From: Magnetofaba australis IT-1 | Lineage (GTDB): Bacteria > Pseudomonadota > Magnetococcia > Magnetococcales > Magnetococcaceae | Reading direction: 5' to 3' | DNA: 64,000 nucleotides | Assembly: GCF_002109495.1 (NCBI RefSeq) | Contig: NZ_LVJN01000020.1 | Coordinates: 976,300-1,040,299, forward strand | Position numbers and translations under genes: made by a program | The notes under the pieces: model-generated | What the model was told of the DNA's origin: nothing | Database searches by the model: none | What the model saw: the letters and a program-made list of their open reading frames with translations, nothing else | Shown: in pieces, positions 44,622 to 55,242 of the stretch | How positions within the stretch are numbered: position 1 is the first letter of the stretch | How the letters are laid out: every line of letters starts with the position of its first letter

Positions 44622-46652
44622 ATGAACACACGGAAATTGAAGATTTTTCTCGGTGATCTTGTCCACACCTGGGGCAAGGTGGCGCAGTGGACGTTTCCAC
44701 TCAACATCGGCTACGTGGGCGCCTATGCGCTGAAAAAATTTCCCCACGATGTGGAGGTGCGGCTGTTCAAGCGCCCCGAGCTGATGATCGCCGCCATCCA
44801 AGCCGAACGCCCGGATGTGGTGGGGCTCTCCCACTACGTGTGGAACGCCCAGCTCGACAAGCTGGTGTATCAGATCGCCAAAGCGGCCAACCCCCAGTGC
44901 CTCACCGTGGGCGGCGGCCCCAACTTCACCGATATCAACGCCAACGAAACCCACGCCAAACGTTTCTTCCAAAGGCAACAGGCGTGCGACGTGTTCGTCC
45001 TCAATCAGGGCGAGGCGGGCTTTGCCGCGCTGCTGGAGCGTTGGCTGGGGCTGGGGTGTGATCTTGCCGCGCTGCGGCGCGATCCGCTGGAGGGCGCGCT
45101 GATCAACGCCTCCGGCGATGGTCAGGCGGTGCATGTGCGCGGCGGACTGCCCGCGTTTATGGATCTGGATGAGATTCCGTCGCCCTACTTGACCGGCATG
45201 CTCGACGACTTCTTCGCCGAGACCATGACCCCCATTATCGAAACCAACCGCTCCTGCCCCTATCGCTGCACCTTCTGCGCCTGGGGCATCGGCGCGGGCA
45301 AGCTCTCCCAGTACAGTCTGGAGCGGGTGTTCGCCGAGATCGACTACATCGCCGCACACCGGCCCAAATCGATGAATCTGTTCCTGGGCGACGCCAACTT
45401 CAGCATCCTGCCCCGCGATACGCAGATCGCCGAGCGTCTGCGCGCCGCCCACGACGCCCACGGCTATCCGGGGTTCTGCAGCATTCAGTGGAACAAGGGC
45501 GCGCCCCAGCGGGTGATTGAAACCGCCAAGGCGCTCAAGGGGCTGGCCGATATTACCGCCACCCTGCAGAGCAGTAACGAAAAAACTCTGGCGGCCATCA
45601 AGCGTAAGAATCTCTCCCTGGAGACCATCGGCGACGTGGTCAAGACTCTGGAGCGGGAAGGGGTCTCCAGCATCGTCTTCTCCGAGTTGATCCTGGGTCT
45701 GCCCGAGGAGACCCGAGAGAGTCATCTGGCGGCCATTCGCGACCTCATGGACGCCGGGGTGGAGGTGACCAACTACAACCTCTACCTGCTCGAAGGCACC
45801 GAGATGGAGAGCCCCGAGCAGCGCGCGCAGTACTTCAAGCAGACCGGCTGGCGCTTGCAGGATGGCGGCTATGGCGAGTATGCCGGCCAGCGCGTGGTGG
45901 AGGGGCAGGAGATCGTACTGGAGACCGCCAGCATGTCCCGCGAGGCGCTGCGCGCGTTCCGCTTTACCCACTTTTTGATCCAATTCCTGTGGTCCAAACG
46001 CTACTACTTCGATGTTCTGAAGCTGCTGCAAGTGCATGGCGTGCATCCGCTGGACGCGATCCTGGCCATTGACGCGGCCATGCGCGGCGCCGAGGGCGAT
46101 CTGGGCGGCGTGATGGCCGACTTCAATCGCGATCATGACCTGGAGAATTTCGCCACCATGCAGGCGTTGGCGGAGTACTGGACCGCCGATGAGCCGTTTG
46201 ATCGCTTGCGCCGAGGCGATTACGGCAAGCTCAACTACGCCTTCTCGCAGCGGATTCTGTTGGACGCATTTGAGCCGTTTAACGCATTGGTGCAGGAGGT
46301 TGGCCAGGCGCTGTTGCGCCACATCGCGGCCCCGGCCGAGGCGTTGGAGCAACTGGCCGAGGCGATCCGCTTTGGCGCGGCGCTGCGGGTGCGCCTTACC
46401 GATGCGCTGGAGTGGGTGGAGCAGTGCGATTTTGAGTCCCGCTATGACTTCCTCAGCTGGCGCAAAGCGGGCTTTGAGGGCGCGCCTGCAAAAATGAACG
46501 GGACGCCGTTTGTGTATCACTTTCAATTGCAGCCGGAGCAGAAGTCCAACCTGCAGCGGCAACTGAATCAGTTCCGCGCGCAAAACCCGCGGATGACGCT
46601 GCGCAAAATGGGCGAGTATATTAGCGCCCAAGAGTTCTTTTATCGTTGTTAG
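44622..46652 (+). CDS. B12-binding domain radical SAM protein, product unknown
   Basis: A 676-residue iron-sulfur enzyme. Residues ~10-150 are a cobalamin-binding-type Rossmann domain (VVGLSHYVWN, LTVGGGPNFTDIN), ~200-420 the radical SAM barrel with the cluster cysteines in CPYRCTFCAWG, and the last 200 residues are helical. The family covers methyltransferases and other enzymes of natural-product and lipid synthesis, but no biosynthetic partner is adjacent. The ATG at 44622 is chosen as the one just before the B12-like domain; ATGs at 44562 and 44601 are also in frame. G+C returns to the genome level here. Confidence 0.75.
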   Translation: MNTRKLKIFLGDLVHTWGKVAQWTFPLNIGYVGAYALKKFPHDVEVRLFKRPELMIAAIQAERPDVVGLSHYVWNAQLDKLVYQIAKAANPQCLTVGGGPNFTDINANETHAKRFFQRQQACDVFVLNQGEAGFAALLERWLGLGCDLAALRRDPLEGALINASGDGQAVHVRGGLPAFMDLDEIPSPYLTGMLDDFFAETMTPIIETNRSCPYRCTFCAWGIGAGKLSQYSLERVFAEIDYIAAHRPKSMNLFLGDANFSILPRDTQIAERLRAAHDAHGYPGFCSIQWNKGAPQRVIETAKALKGLADITATLQSSNEKTLAAIKRKNLSLETIGDVVKTLEREGVSSIVFSELILGLPEETRESHLAAIRDLMDAGVEVTNYNLYLLEGTEMESPEQRAQYFKQTGWRLQDGGYGEYAGQRVVEGQEIVLETASMSREALRAFRFTHFLIQFLWSKRYYFDVLKLLQVHGVHPLDAILAIDAAMRGAEGDLGGVMADFNRDHDLENFATMQALAEYWTADEPFDRLRRGDYGKLNYAFSQRILLDAFEPFNALVQEVGQALLRHIAAPAEALEQLAEAIRFGAALRVRLTDALEWVEQCDFESRYDFLSWRKAGFEGAPAKMNGTPFVYHFQLQPEQKSNLQRQLNQFRAQNPRMTLRKMGEYISAQEFFYRC

Positions 46653-46815
46653 TCTTGAATCTGACCTGTTTCACAATGGCAAGCGGACGCAGTTTTTCTC
46701 TGTGCATCGGCGTAAGTCTTGATGACCTTTCCGTATCGCTCATGGTAGTTTGAATCTTCACGATAAACTTCCATGCAAAACGCCTTTTTCCCAAGTGATG
46801 GTCAGGTTGGAGTCG

Positions 46816-49800
46816 ATGCGGCGACTGTTTTTGGCTCTGTGTCTATTGTGTTTGTCGTGTGCGTCGACGGCGCATGCGCAACGCGACACGCAACAACCGT
46901 TACGGCAAGCCGACGCCCACTCCTCACACGCCTTGTCCGCAGAGCGTGCGCCCGCCGCCACGTCTGATCATGGGCTCAGTTTGAGCGAAACGACGCTCTC
47001 CTCGGGGCTCTCCTCTTCTGTTGACGCTCCCCCTCTCTCTTCGTCATCCATGGCGCAAATCACCAATGATGTCCTGGTCGATTTTCGCCCCCCGAGCTTT
47101 CAATGGTTTCACGTCTGGATCGACTTTATCGACCGCGGCGGCGTATTGGCGGTGGCGGTGGTGGCGGTGGCGCTGTTGCTCATTAGCGCCGCGCCTTTGC
47201 TGATCCGTTTGGCGCCGGAAGAGTGGGTGGTGCGCCATTTGGGCGGACGCCGCATGCGCATCGCGGCGGTGTTGGGCAGTCTGGCGGCCATGGCGCTGGT
47301 GTTGGCCATGATTCAGCAAAGCTCTTTTAGCCACCGTGAACATGCGGTGGATATGGCGCACCAGAATCTCACGCATGTCCTACGCGGCGATTTAACCCGC
47401 TTGGAAACCTGGGTGCAGGAGCGCCTGCGCCTGATGCGGGTGTTTGGCGAAAACAGCGCGCTGGCGGGATTGGTCTCCGAATTGAGTCTGCATTCCCATC
47501 TCTCGCCTAAGCATTTGCGCGCCTCTCCGGCGCAGGGCTGGCTACGGATTCTGTTCGATAGCCATGAAGAGGTGTTGCAGAGCCGGGATTTCGCCATCAT
47601 CAATCGACAGGGCGTGATCCTGGCCTCGCGCAAAGAGTTGGAGGTGGGTGAACTCTTGCCGGGTCTGATGCGGCACAGCAAATCGGTGAAACAGGCCTTT
47701 TCCGGTCTGCCGCTGGCGATCAGTCTCCTGAATGAAAAAGTCGCGTCAAACACCTCCATGAGCGCCGAGGCGGAGCATCTGCTGGAGCGCTGGCGGGCCG
47801 TTGTTCTGCTGGCGCCGATTCGGGATGAAAAAGGACGCGTCATCGCTCTGCTTGCGCGCCGACTGGCGCCAGCACTTGATCTGAGTCGCCTGCTGGAGCC
47901 TGGACGCATGGGCGATAGCGGCGAGAGTCTGGCGGTGCGCGGCGATGGCGTGATGTTGAGTCAAAGCCGCTTTGTGCAATCCTTGTCCGGCGTGCGCTCT
48001 GTTGATGGCGTGTTGGTCGGACGCATCAACCAGCTGCTTCGCGATCCCGGCGTGGATCTGCTCGCGGGAGGCAAAACCGAGCGTGTCTTTGCGCAGTGGC
48101 CGTTGACCGAGGCAGCGCAGCAGATTGTCGCGCAGAGCCGTGATTTGACCGCTGTTCTCAAGGAGGACGAGCCGCAGGAAACGCGGATTAATCTCCTGAC
48201 TGCGCGCGACTATCGGGGGCGTGTGGTGATCTGCGCCTGGATGTGGAGCGAGCGCTGGGGGCTTGGCTTACTGGCGAAGATCGATCGTGATGAAGCGCTG
48301 GGGCAGTACTATGTGCATCAATCCAACCTGATCCTGGTAGCGGGCGCTACGCTGCTCTCGGCGCTGGTGATGATGTGGACGGCGGTGTTGTTGGCGCAGA
48401 GCGCGCACAAGGTGCTTCAACAGCGCCGTGAGGAGTTGGAATCCCGTATGCGCGAAGGCTCCGAAGCGTTGCAACGGGTCATCAACTCGGTGCCGGACGG
48501 CATCATCGTGATCGATGACAAGGGGATGGTCGAGCGATTCAGCCCCGCCGCCGAGCGCATTTTCGGCTACTCCGCCGAAGAGGTGATTGGTCGCAATGTC
48601 AGTCTGCTCATGGCTGAGCCTTTCCGCTCGCAGCACGATGGTTATCTGGCGCGCTATCTGACCACCGGCCGCAAGCGCGCTCTGGAGACCGGAGGCATGG
48701 AGTCGGTGGGGCTGCGCAAGAATGGCGAGAGCTTCCCCATCGGTTTGTCGATCTCCGAAGGCGCCCGCGCCGATGGCCGCTACTTCACCGGCGTGGTGCG
48801 CGACATCACCGAGAAAAAGGCCTCGGAAAAGGCGTTGATGGAGAGCTCCGAACGCCTGGACCTGGCGCTCAAAGCGGGCAATATCGGTTATTGGGACGTG
48901 GATCTGATGACCGGCGATACGCTGGTGGATGACCGCTATCGGGAGATGTTTGAACTCGCCCACGGCGATATGCTGACCCGTGAATCGTGGTATCAAACCA
49001 TCCACCCGGACGATCTGTCGGAAGTGGAGCGCATCGGCGCCGAATACAAAGCGGGGCTGCGCAGTGATTACGAAATCCGTTACCGCGCCATTACCCCCAG
49101 CGGCAATCTCAAGTGGTTTGTCTCCAACGGCGTGATCGTGAGCCGGGATAAACATGGTCGGCCCGAGCGCATGGTGGGCGCCATCCGCGACATTACCGCG
49201 CAAGTGCGCGCACAGGAGGAGCGCGCGCTGGCGCAGGAGAAGCAGCACGCCCTGCAGGCGCAGATGGACGCCATCCTCACCAACATGCAGAACATCGTGC
49301 TGTTGCACCACTACGAAAAGGGGGTGGTGTATTGCAATGCGCGGTTTGCGGACCTGCTTTCCCGCGATCTCGATACGGTGCTCGGCGAGACCTATGAAAC
49401 CCTGTTTCCCGGATTGGTTGGCGCGCGTCTGGCCACCGCCAATCAGACCGCCTGGCGGCGCGGCGCGCCGGTGGACCTGGAGATTGCGGTGGAGGGTGAA
49501 CGGCATACGCGCTATTTCGATATTGTGATGTTCCCGGTCAGTCTGGGCGGCGAACGCGCGCCGCTGATCTGCTGTATTGGCGCGGAGATCACGCGCCGCA
49601 AGCAGATTGAACAAGCGATCATGCAGTCCAACCGCGATTTGGGCGCTCTGAGCAACGCCAACGAAGCGGTGTTGCAGGCGCGCACGGAAGAGGAGCTGTT
49701 GCAGACCATCTGCCGCATTCTGGTGGAGTTCAACGGCAAGCTGATGGTGTGGGCGGGCCTGGCGCGCGATGATGAGCGGAAGTCCATCGATGTGGTGGCC

Positions 49801-52800
49801 CATGCGGGCTACGAAGAGGGCTATTTGCAGCATAGTGACTTCTCCTGGGACGCGGCCCGCGCAGAGGGCCATGGGCCGGCGGGGGAAACCATCCGCTCCG
49901 GGTGTTGGGTGCTGACCCATGACACCGAGACCGACCCCAATTTTGCGCCGTGGCGTGAGGCGGCGCGTGGACGGGGATACCGCTCGGTGCTGGGGCTGCC
50001 GATGATGCGACAGAACCGTGCGTTTGGCGTGATTATGGTCTACTCCGCCCAACCGGATGGTTTTGAACCGGAGAATATCCATACCCTGCAGCGTTTGACC
50101 GATAACGTCGCCCACGCGATTTTGGCCCTGCGCAGCGAAGAGGCGCGCAGCGCCGCGGAAAAGGCGCTGCAGATGACCCAGTACGCGGTGGACAACGCCG
50201 CCGAAGGGGTGTTGTGGATCCATCCGCAAGAGCGTTCCGTGCTCTACGCCAACAAGGCGATGCAGGAGATGCTGGGGTATTCGGCTGAGGCGCTGGCGCA
50301 GTTGGCGGTGGGCGATCTGAATCCCGAAATCAACGACGCCAGTTGGGACATGTGGATGGCGCGTTTCCAGGCCGAAGGCGGCGTGGAGTTGGAGACTGAA
50401 CTCGTGGCCGCCAGCGGCGCGCGCATTCCCGTGGAGGTCAACGCCACCCTGGCGCGGTTTGAAGAGCAGGAGATCCTGGTCGCCTTCATCAAGGATATCT
50501 CCTCGCGCAAGGAGAGCGAGCGGGCGCTGCTGGAGGCGAAAGACGCCGCCGAGGACGCCGCGCGCGCCAAGAGCGCCTTTCTGGCCAATATGAGCCATGA
50601 GATTCGCACCCCCATGAACGCGGTGATCGGTTTGAGCCACCTGGCGCTGCATACCCAGCTCACGCCCAAACAGCACGACTATGTGAGCAAAATTCATTCG
50701 TCGGCGAATAATCTGCTGGGCATCATCAACGACATCCTCGATTTCTCCAAGATCGAGGCGGGCCGTATGCGGATTGAAAAAGCGCCGTTTGAGCTGCGTG
50801 GAGTGATTGACCAGGTGACCGGCCTGGTGGCGCAATCGGCGCGGGAAAAAGCGCTGGATCTGTTGGTGGATATCCCCTCACACGCGCCGCAGTTGCTGTC
50901 TGGGGACGCATTGCGCCTGCAGCAGATTTTGCTCAATCTGGCCAACAACGCAGTGAAATTCACCGAAGTGGGGGAGGTGACGCTGTGCGTGCGCGTCGAT
51001 GAGGCGGGAGAGGACCATGTGCGCCTGCATCTGTCTGTGAGCGATACCGGAATCGGCATGGAGCCCGCTCAGGTGGCGCAGCTATTCCAATCATTCAGCC
51101 AAGCGGACGTCTCCACCACCCGGCGTTATGGCGGCACGGGGTTGGGCTTGGCCATCAGTCGCCAGTTGGCGCGTCTGATGGGGGGGGAGATCCATGTGCG
51201 CAGTCAAGTGGGCGAGGGCAGCGTGTTCACGCTGGAGGCGGAGTTCGGTCTGCCTGAGCAGCCGGATGAGCAGCCAGTCAACCCACTGTTGAAAAAATGC
51301 GCCGCTTTGATCGTCGATGGATCGGAGAGCGCGCGGGAAATTCTGGGGCGCATGGCCGCGCCGCTGTTTGCGCGGGTGGAGTGTGTGGCCGACGCCGACG
51401 CCGCTCTGTTGCGATTGAGCCGGAAAGAGCAGGACGAAGAGCCGTTTGACTTGGTGATTATCGATTGGCGCACGCCGCCTCAGGGCGGCGAGGCGCTGGT
51501 CAAGCGGCTGCGCGCCGATGAGCATCTATTGCACAAACCCCGTGTGATCTTCGTCTCATCCGATACCGCCGAGCGTGATCTCAACGACCTGGATGGCAGG
51601 CAGGTGGATGGCGTGGCGCTCAAACCGTTGACCGCCTTCTCGCTCAGCGAATCGGTGCAGGCGCTGTTTAGCAGCGGAGAGATTGCCCGATCCGCTGGGG
51701 TTGCCGAGGAGCGTCATGCGCCCAGCGGATTGCCCGTTCTCACGGGAGTGCGTCTGTTGGTGGTGGAGGATAACCTGGTCAATCAGCAGGTCGCCAAAGA
51801 GATTTTGACTATGGCGGGGGCCGAAGTGACATTGGCCAAGGATGGTCATGACGGCGTCGAGAAGGCGTTTTCGTCGCCATTCGATGGTATTCTGATGGAT
51901 ATCCAGATGCCGATCATGGATGGGCTGGAAGCGACCAAGCAGATCCGCAGCGGCCTCAAAGAGAGTTCGCCGCCCATTATCGCGATGACGGCCAACGCCA
52001 TGCCAGGCGACCGTGAGCGTTATCTGGCGGCCGGGATGTCGGACTATATTTCCAAACCCGTCAACGTCATTGAGTTGGGGGAGAAGCTGCGGGCATGGAT
52101 CCCCCTTGTGGAAACGCTCTATGAAAGCCCTCTTGCGCAGCGCAAGAGTCCGAATGAGCTGGACGAAACGCTGATTCCGCAACAGCTTCCCGGGATCCAT
52201 GTGGACGATGGTTTGGCTCGCCTTGGCGGCAACGCCCGCGCCTATAGACGTCTGTTGCTCCTGTTTGCAGACCGGCAGCGCGACAGCGCAGTGCAGATAG
52301 AAGAGGCGCTGACACAAGGTCGGACCCAGCAAGCGCTCCAGTTGAGCCATGGGCTAAAAGGCGCGGCGGGTCATATCGGCGCCATCGAGTTGCAGGAGGC
52401 GGCGGCTACGCTGGAGATGGGATTGCGCCATGAGCCGGAGTCGGTGACGGCGCCGCAGGTCGCTCCCATCGAACAACTGCTCATCCAGGTGTGCCAAGGC
52501 ATTGATCAGGCCTTCGCCGGACTGCACGCGCAGGGGCGTCCTCAAGTCCGTGCGATCTCCAGCAAAGAGTTGGCGCGCAATGGGCGGGCGTTGCTGGCGA
52601 TGCTTGAGGAGTACAACTCCGATGCCGTGGATCTGTTTGAAACCATGGAGCCGTTGTTTGCAACCTGTGGCTACCAGGAGTTGAATCAAGAGTTGCGGCT
52701 GATGATTGGGCGATTCGATTTTGATCAGGCTATTGCGCAGTTGAAGCCAGTATTGGATGATTTGATCGACGAGGATGGCGAGTCTGTCGAAGAGGGGCGC

Positions 52801-52827
52801 GAGCCGCCGCCGGAAGTGAGTGAATGA
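46816..52827 (+). CDS. Giant multi-PAS hybrid histidine kinase with HPt domain
   Basis: A 2003-residue sensor. It has a signal-like N-terminus, membrane helices near ~110-135 and ~150-175, a large periplasmic Cache-like region (~176-500), a helix at ~505-527, PAS domains starting near 554, 678 and 813, a GAF domain near 948, a fourth PAS near 1121, HisKA with His1261 ([10 protein letters not shown]), HATPase (~1360-1480), a first receiver with Asp1550 (IIDWRTPP), a second with Asp1695 (LMDIQMP), and HPt His1845 ([13 protein letters not shown]). The complete phosphorelay suggests it feeds the two response regulators encoded next. ATG 46816 has GGAG close upstream; 46798 is an alternative. Confidence 0.85.
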   Translation: MRRLFLALCLLCLSCASTAHAQRDTQQPLRQADAHSSHALSAERAPAATSDHGLSLSETTLSSGLSSSVDAPPLSSSSMAQITNDVLVDFRPPSFQWFHVWIDFIDRGGVLAVAVVAVALLLISAAPLLIRLAPEEWVVRHLGGRRMRIAAVLGSLAAMALVLAMIQQSSFSHREHAVDMAHQNLTHVLRGDLTRLETWVQERLRLMRVFGENSALAGLVSELSLHSHLSPKHLRASPAQGWLRILFDSHEEVLQSRDFAIINRQGVILASRKELEVGELLPGLMRHSKSVKQAFSGLPLAISLLNEKVASNTSMSAEAEHLLERWRAVVLLAPIRDEKGRVIALLARRLAPALDLSRLLEPGRMGDSGESLAVRGDGVMLSQSRFVQSLSGVRSVDGVLVGRINQLLRDPGVDLLAGGKTERVFAQWPLTEAAQQIVAQSRDLTAVLKEDEPQETRINLLTARDYRGRVVICAWMWSERWGLGLLAKIDRDEALGQYYVHQSNLILVAGATLLSALVMMWTAVLLAQSAHKVLQQRREELESRMREGSEALQRVINSVPDGIIVIDDKGMVERFSPAAERIFGYSAEEVIGRNVSLLMAEPFRSQHDGYLARYLTTGRKRALETGGMESVGLRKNGESFPIGLSISEGARADGRYFTGVVRDITEKKASEKALMESSERLDLALKAGNIGYWDVDLMTGDTLVDDRYREMFELAHGDMLTRESWYQTIHPDDLSEVERIGAEYKAGLRSDYEIRYRAITPSGNLKWFVSNGVIVSRDKHGRPERMVGAIRDITAQVRAQEERALAQEKQHALQAQMDAILTNMQNIVLLHHYEKGVVYCNARFADLLSRDLDTVLGETYETLFPGLVGARLATANQTAWRRGAPVDLEIAVEGERHTRYFDIVMFPVSLGGERAPLICCIGAEITRRKQIEQAIMQSNRDLGALSNANEAVLQARTEEELLQTICRILVEFNGKLMVWAGLARDDERKSIDVVAHAGYEEGYLQHSDFSWDAARAEGHGPAGETIRSGCWVLTHDTETDPNFAPWREAARGRGYRSVLGLPMMRQNRAFGVIMVYSAQPDGFEPENIHTLQRLTDNVAHAILALRSEEARSAAEKALQMTQYAVDNAAEGVLWIHPQERSVLYANKAMQEMLGYSAEALAQLAVGDLNPEINDASWDMWMARFQAEGGVELETELVAASGARIPVEVNATLARFEEQEILVAFIKDISSRKESERALLEAKDAAEDAARAKSAFLANMSHEIRTPMNAVIGLSHLALHTQLTPKQHDYVSKIHSSANNLLGIINDILDFSKIEAGRMRIEKAPFELRGVIDQVTGLVAQSAREKALDLLVDIPSHAPQLLSGDALRLQQILLNLANNAVKFTEVGEVTLCVRVDEAGEDHVRLHLSVSDTGIGMEPAQVAQLFQSFSQADVSTTRRYGGTGLGLAISRQLARLMGGEIHVRSQVGEGSVFTLEAEFGLPEQPDEQPVNPLLKKCAALIVDGSESAREILGRMAAPLFARVECVADADAALLRLSRKEQDEEPFDLVIIDWRTPPQGGEALVKRLRADEHLLHKPRVIFVSSDTAERDLNDLDGRQVDGVALKPLTAFSLSESVQALFSSGEIARSAGVAEERHAPSGLPVLTGVRLLVVEDNLVNQQVAKEILTMAGAEVTLAKDGHDGVEKAFSSPFDGILMDIQMPIMDGLEATKQIRSGLKESSPPIIAMTANAMPGDRERYLAAGMSDYISKPVNVIELGEKLRAWIPLVETLYESPLAQRKSPNELDETLIPQQLPGIHVDDGLARLGGNARAYRRLLLLFADRQRDSAVQIEEALTQGRTQQALQLSHGLKGAAGHIGAIELQEAAATLEMGLRHEPESVTAPQVAPIEQLLIQVCQGIDQAFAGLHAQGRPQVRAISSKELARNGRALLAMLEEYNSDAVDLFETMEPLFATCGYQELNQELRLMIGRFDFDQAIAQLKPVLDDLIDEDGESVEEGREPPPEVSE

Positions 52828-52915
52828 TGACATCAGGACAGATGAGGAATGTAGTCCGCCACGCTGCAAACCGTTTGGCGATCACGATCCATCCCTCCTT
52901 AGGGGAGGCGGCGAG

Positions 52916-54061
52916 ATGGTGAATCGCACAGCGCACCCGGAGGGACAAGGCGTCGTGCTTGTGGTCGACGACATGCCGCAAAATATCTCCATCATCAAGG
53001 ATATTCTGCAGGAGCACTATCTGGTCAAAGTCGCCACCAATGGTCAGGTGGCGCTGAAAGTGGCGCAAAAAGAGCCGCTGCCGGATCTGGTGCTGCTGGA
53101 TATCATGATGCCCGGCATGGATGGCTATCAGGTCTGCAAACAGTTGCGGGAGAATCCGCTGACCCGCGATATTCCCATCATCTTTGTCAGCGCCATGGGC
53201 GAGGTCAGAGACGAGGTCAAAGGGTTGGAGTTGGGCGCCGTCGACTACATCATCAAGCCCGTCTCCGCGCCGATTCTGCTGGCGCGGGTCAACACCCAAA
53301 TGGCTCTCAAACGCGCGCAGCAGGCGGTGCGGCGGCAGTACCACCTGCTGCGCGAAGAGCGTATGGTGGTGGAGAATATCGTCAAACGCATGCGGCGTTC
53401 GCGGGATTTCGATGACCGTTATCTGCGCTATCAGGTGGCGCCGGTGGAGGCCACCAATGGCGATATCGTGCTGTCGGCGTTTCGCGCCGATGGTTCACAG
53501 CAGTTGTTGGTGGGCGACTTCACCGGACATGGATTGCCTGCGGCGGTGGGCGGCCCTCTGGTGACCTACATTTTCTATCGCTCCGCGCGGGAAGGGCGCC
53601 CCTTTCAGGAGGCCCTTGAGCAGATCGATCAGATGCTGATCGAACAGTTGCCGGTGCAGGTGTTCATGGCCTGCGGCGCGGTGGAGATCTCCGCCGATCG
53701 CACCCAGGCGCGGGTGTGGAGCATGGGGTTGCCGCCCCTGGTGCGGTTTGACCCCCAGGGCGCGTTGACCACCATGGAGTCGGTGCGCCCGCCGCTGGGC
53801 ATTGACGACCGCGAGGCGTTCCCTGAAGGCGATCTGCTGGAGTGGAGTCCGCAGGACAGGCTCTATCTCTACTCGGATGGGTTGATCGAACTGGAGAACG
53901 CCGCCGACGAGCCGTATGGACAGGCGCGCCTGGTGGAAAAGCTGTCGCACATCGCCAAGGAGGGGCATCAATTGATGCGCCTGTTTGACGACCTGCGACG
54001 CTTTGTCGGCCAGGGCGAGCCGTTCCAGGATGACATGACGCTAGTGGAGTTGGCCGGATGA
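52916..54061 (+). CDS. Response regulator with PP2C/SpoIIE-type phosphatase domain
   Basis: A 381-residue cytoplasmic protein. The receiver (~15-130) has Asp62 in LVLLDIMMPGMDG, followed by a coiled linker and a PPM/SpoIIE phosphatase domain (~180-381) with metal-binding segments TNGDIV, LVGDFTGHGLPAA and LYLYSDGLIEL. Such proteins dephosphorylate anti-sigma-factor antagonists in partner-switching systems; no antagonist or anti-sigma gene is in view. GGGGAGG before ATG 52916 decides the start. Its stop overlaps the next start codon. Confidence 0.88.
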   Translation: MVNRTAHPEGQGVVLVVDDMPQNISIIKDILQEHYLVKVATNGQVALKVAQKEPLPDLVLLDIMMPGMDGYQVCKQLRENPLTRDIPIIFVSAMGEVRDEVKGLELGAVDYIIKPVSAPILLARVNTQMALKRAQQAVRRQYHLLREERMVVENIVKRMRRSRDFDDRYLRYQVAPVEATNGDIVLSAFRADGSQQLLVGDFTGHGLPAAVGGPLVTYIFYRSAREGRPFQEALEQIDQMLIEQLPVQVFMACGAVEISADRTQARVWSMGLPPLVRFDPQGALTTMESVRPPLGIDDREAFPEGDLLEWSPQDRLYLYSDGLIELENAADEPYGQARLVEKLSHIAKEGHQLMRLFDDLRRFVGQGEPFQDDMTLVELAG

Positions 54062-55161
54062 GCGCAGAGATGACGCCCAACAGCGAGCAGAACAGTCGTC
54101 GCCGGACCGTGTTGGCGGTGGATGACACGCCGGAGAATCTCCATGTGTTCAAGGAGCTTCTGTCGGCTGATTATCGCGTGCAGGTGGCCACCAACGGGGT
54201 GACGGCGCTGAAGATCTCCGCCACTCAACGCCCCGACCTGATTCTGCTGGATATCATGATGCCGGGGATGGACGGGTATGAGGTGTGCCGTCACCTGAAA
54301 TCCGATCCGCACACGGCGAGCATTCCGGTGATCTTCGTTACCGCCATGAGCGATGTGATGGATGAGCATCGTGGGCTGGAGGCCGGCGCGGTGGACTATG
54401 TCACCAAACCGGTGCAGCCCGCTCTGCTGGAGGCGCGCGTGCGCACCCATATGGCGTTGGCCGATCAGCAGCGCGCATGTGAAGCGTTGGTGCGCCAGCG
54501 CACGCAGGAGTTGGAGGTGAGCTATCGCGCCGCCATCGACATGCTGGGAGAGGCCGGTCACTACAACGATACTGATACCGGCGCCCACATCTGGCGCATG
54601 GCCTCCTATTCGCGCGCCCTGGCGCAGGCGGCGGGGATGAGCGTGGAGGAGGCCAAGCTGCTGGAGCTGGCGGCGCCCATGCACGACATGGGCAAGATCG
54701 GCATTGGCGATGAGATTCTCAAAGCGCCGCGCAAATTAACCGCAGAAGAGTTTGAGGTGATCAAAACCCACACCCTGATCGGCGCGCGTATTTTGAGCAA
54801 GAGCGATGCGCCCTTATTCAAGCTGGCGGCCAGCGTGGCGCTGCATCACCACGAACGCTGGGATGGGGCGGGCTATCCCGATAAGCTGGCGGGGGAGGCG
54901 ATTCCGCTGGAGGCGCGCATCGTCGCCATCGCGGATGTGTTCGATGCGTTGACCATGAAACGTCCCTATAAAGAGCCGTGGCCCATCGACAAGGCGATGG
55001 ATGCGATTCGCGAGGGCTCAGGCTTACATTTTGACCCGGAGTTGGCGCGCCTGTTTTGTGACCTGACGGAAGAGGTGACCCAGATCAAACAGGAGTGGGA
55101 TCGCGAAGAGTTGCAAAACAGCGAGCGATTCAGCCTGGGAAAAGGCGCGGTGAAGAGTTGA
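54058..55161 (+). CDS. Response regulator with HD-GYP c-di-GMP phosphodiesterase domain
   Basis: A 367-residue protein. The receiver has Asp65 in LILLDIMMPGMDG; the HD-GYP domain (~165-345) has the metal motif His209-Asp210 in MHDMGKIGI, HHHERWDGAGYP for the HHExxDGxGYP signature and RIVAIADVFDALTMKRPYK. It should degrade c-di-GMP when phosphorylated. It shares the ATGA overlap with the phosphatase gene, so both regulators are made together, presumably under the giant kinase. Confidence 0.9.
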   Translation: MSAEMTPNSEQNSRRRTVLAVDDTPENLHVFKELLSADYRVQVATNGVTALKISATQRPDLILLDIMMPGMDGYEVCRHLKSDPHTASIPVIFVTAMSDVMDEHRGLEAGAVDYVTKPVQPALLEARVRTHMALADQQRACEALVRQRTQELEVSYRAAIDMLGEAGHYNDTDTGAHIWRMASYSRALAQAAGMSVEEAKLLELAAPMHDMGKIGIGDEILKAPRKLTAEEFEVIKTHTLIGARILSKSDAPLFKLAASVALHHHERWDGAGYPDKLAGEAIPLEARIVAIADVFDALTMKRPYKEPWPIDKAMDAIREGSGLHFDPELARLFCDLTEEVTQIKQEWDREELQNSERFSLGKGAVKS

Positions 55162-55185
55162 ACGCTTCTGGAGCGCCCGACGCAT

Positions 55186-55224
55186 CCGCTTTGTGAAACG
55201 GGGTCCCCATTGACCCCACAAGCG
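55186..55224. terminator. Hairpin between two convergent signalling operons
   Basis: GGGGTC (55200-55205) and GACCCC (55212-55217) form the inner stem, and flanking CCGCTT(T)GTG (from 55186) pairs with CACAAGCGG (to 55224). It lies in the 81-base gap where two operons meet tail to tail. There is no T-run, so it may act with Rho or simply as a two-way stop. Confidence 0.4.
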
Positions 55225-55242
55225 GCGCGTTTGTCGTCTGCG

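Noticed and set aside
44553-46631. 692-codon open frame opposite the radical SAM gene
   Set aside because: Low-complexity His/Gln/Leu-rich translation without motifs; the sense gene has intact cluster cysteines.
48268-50835. 855-codon open frame opposite the giant kinase
   Set aside because: Shadow frame; PAS, GAF and HisKA domains are continuous on the plus strand.
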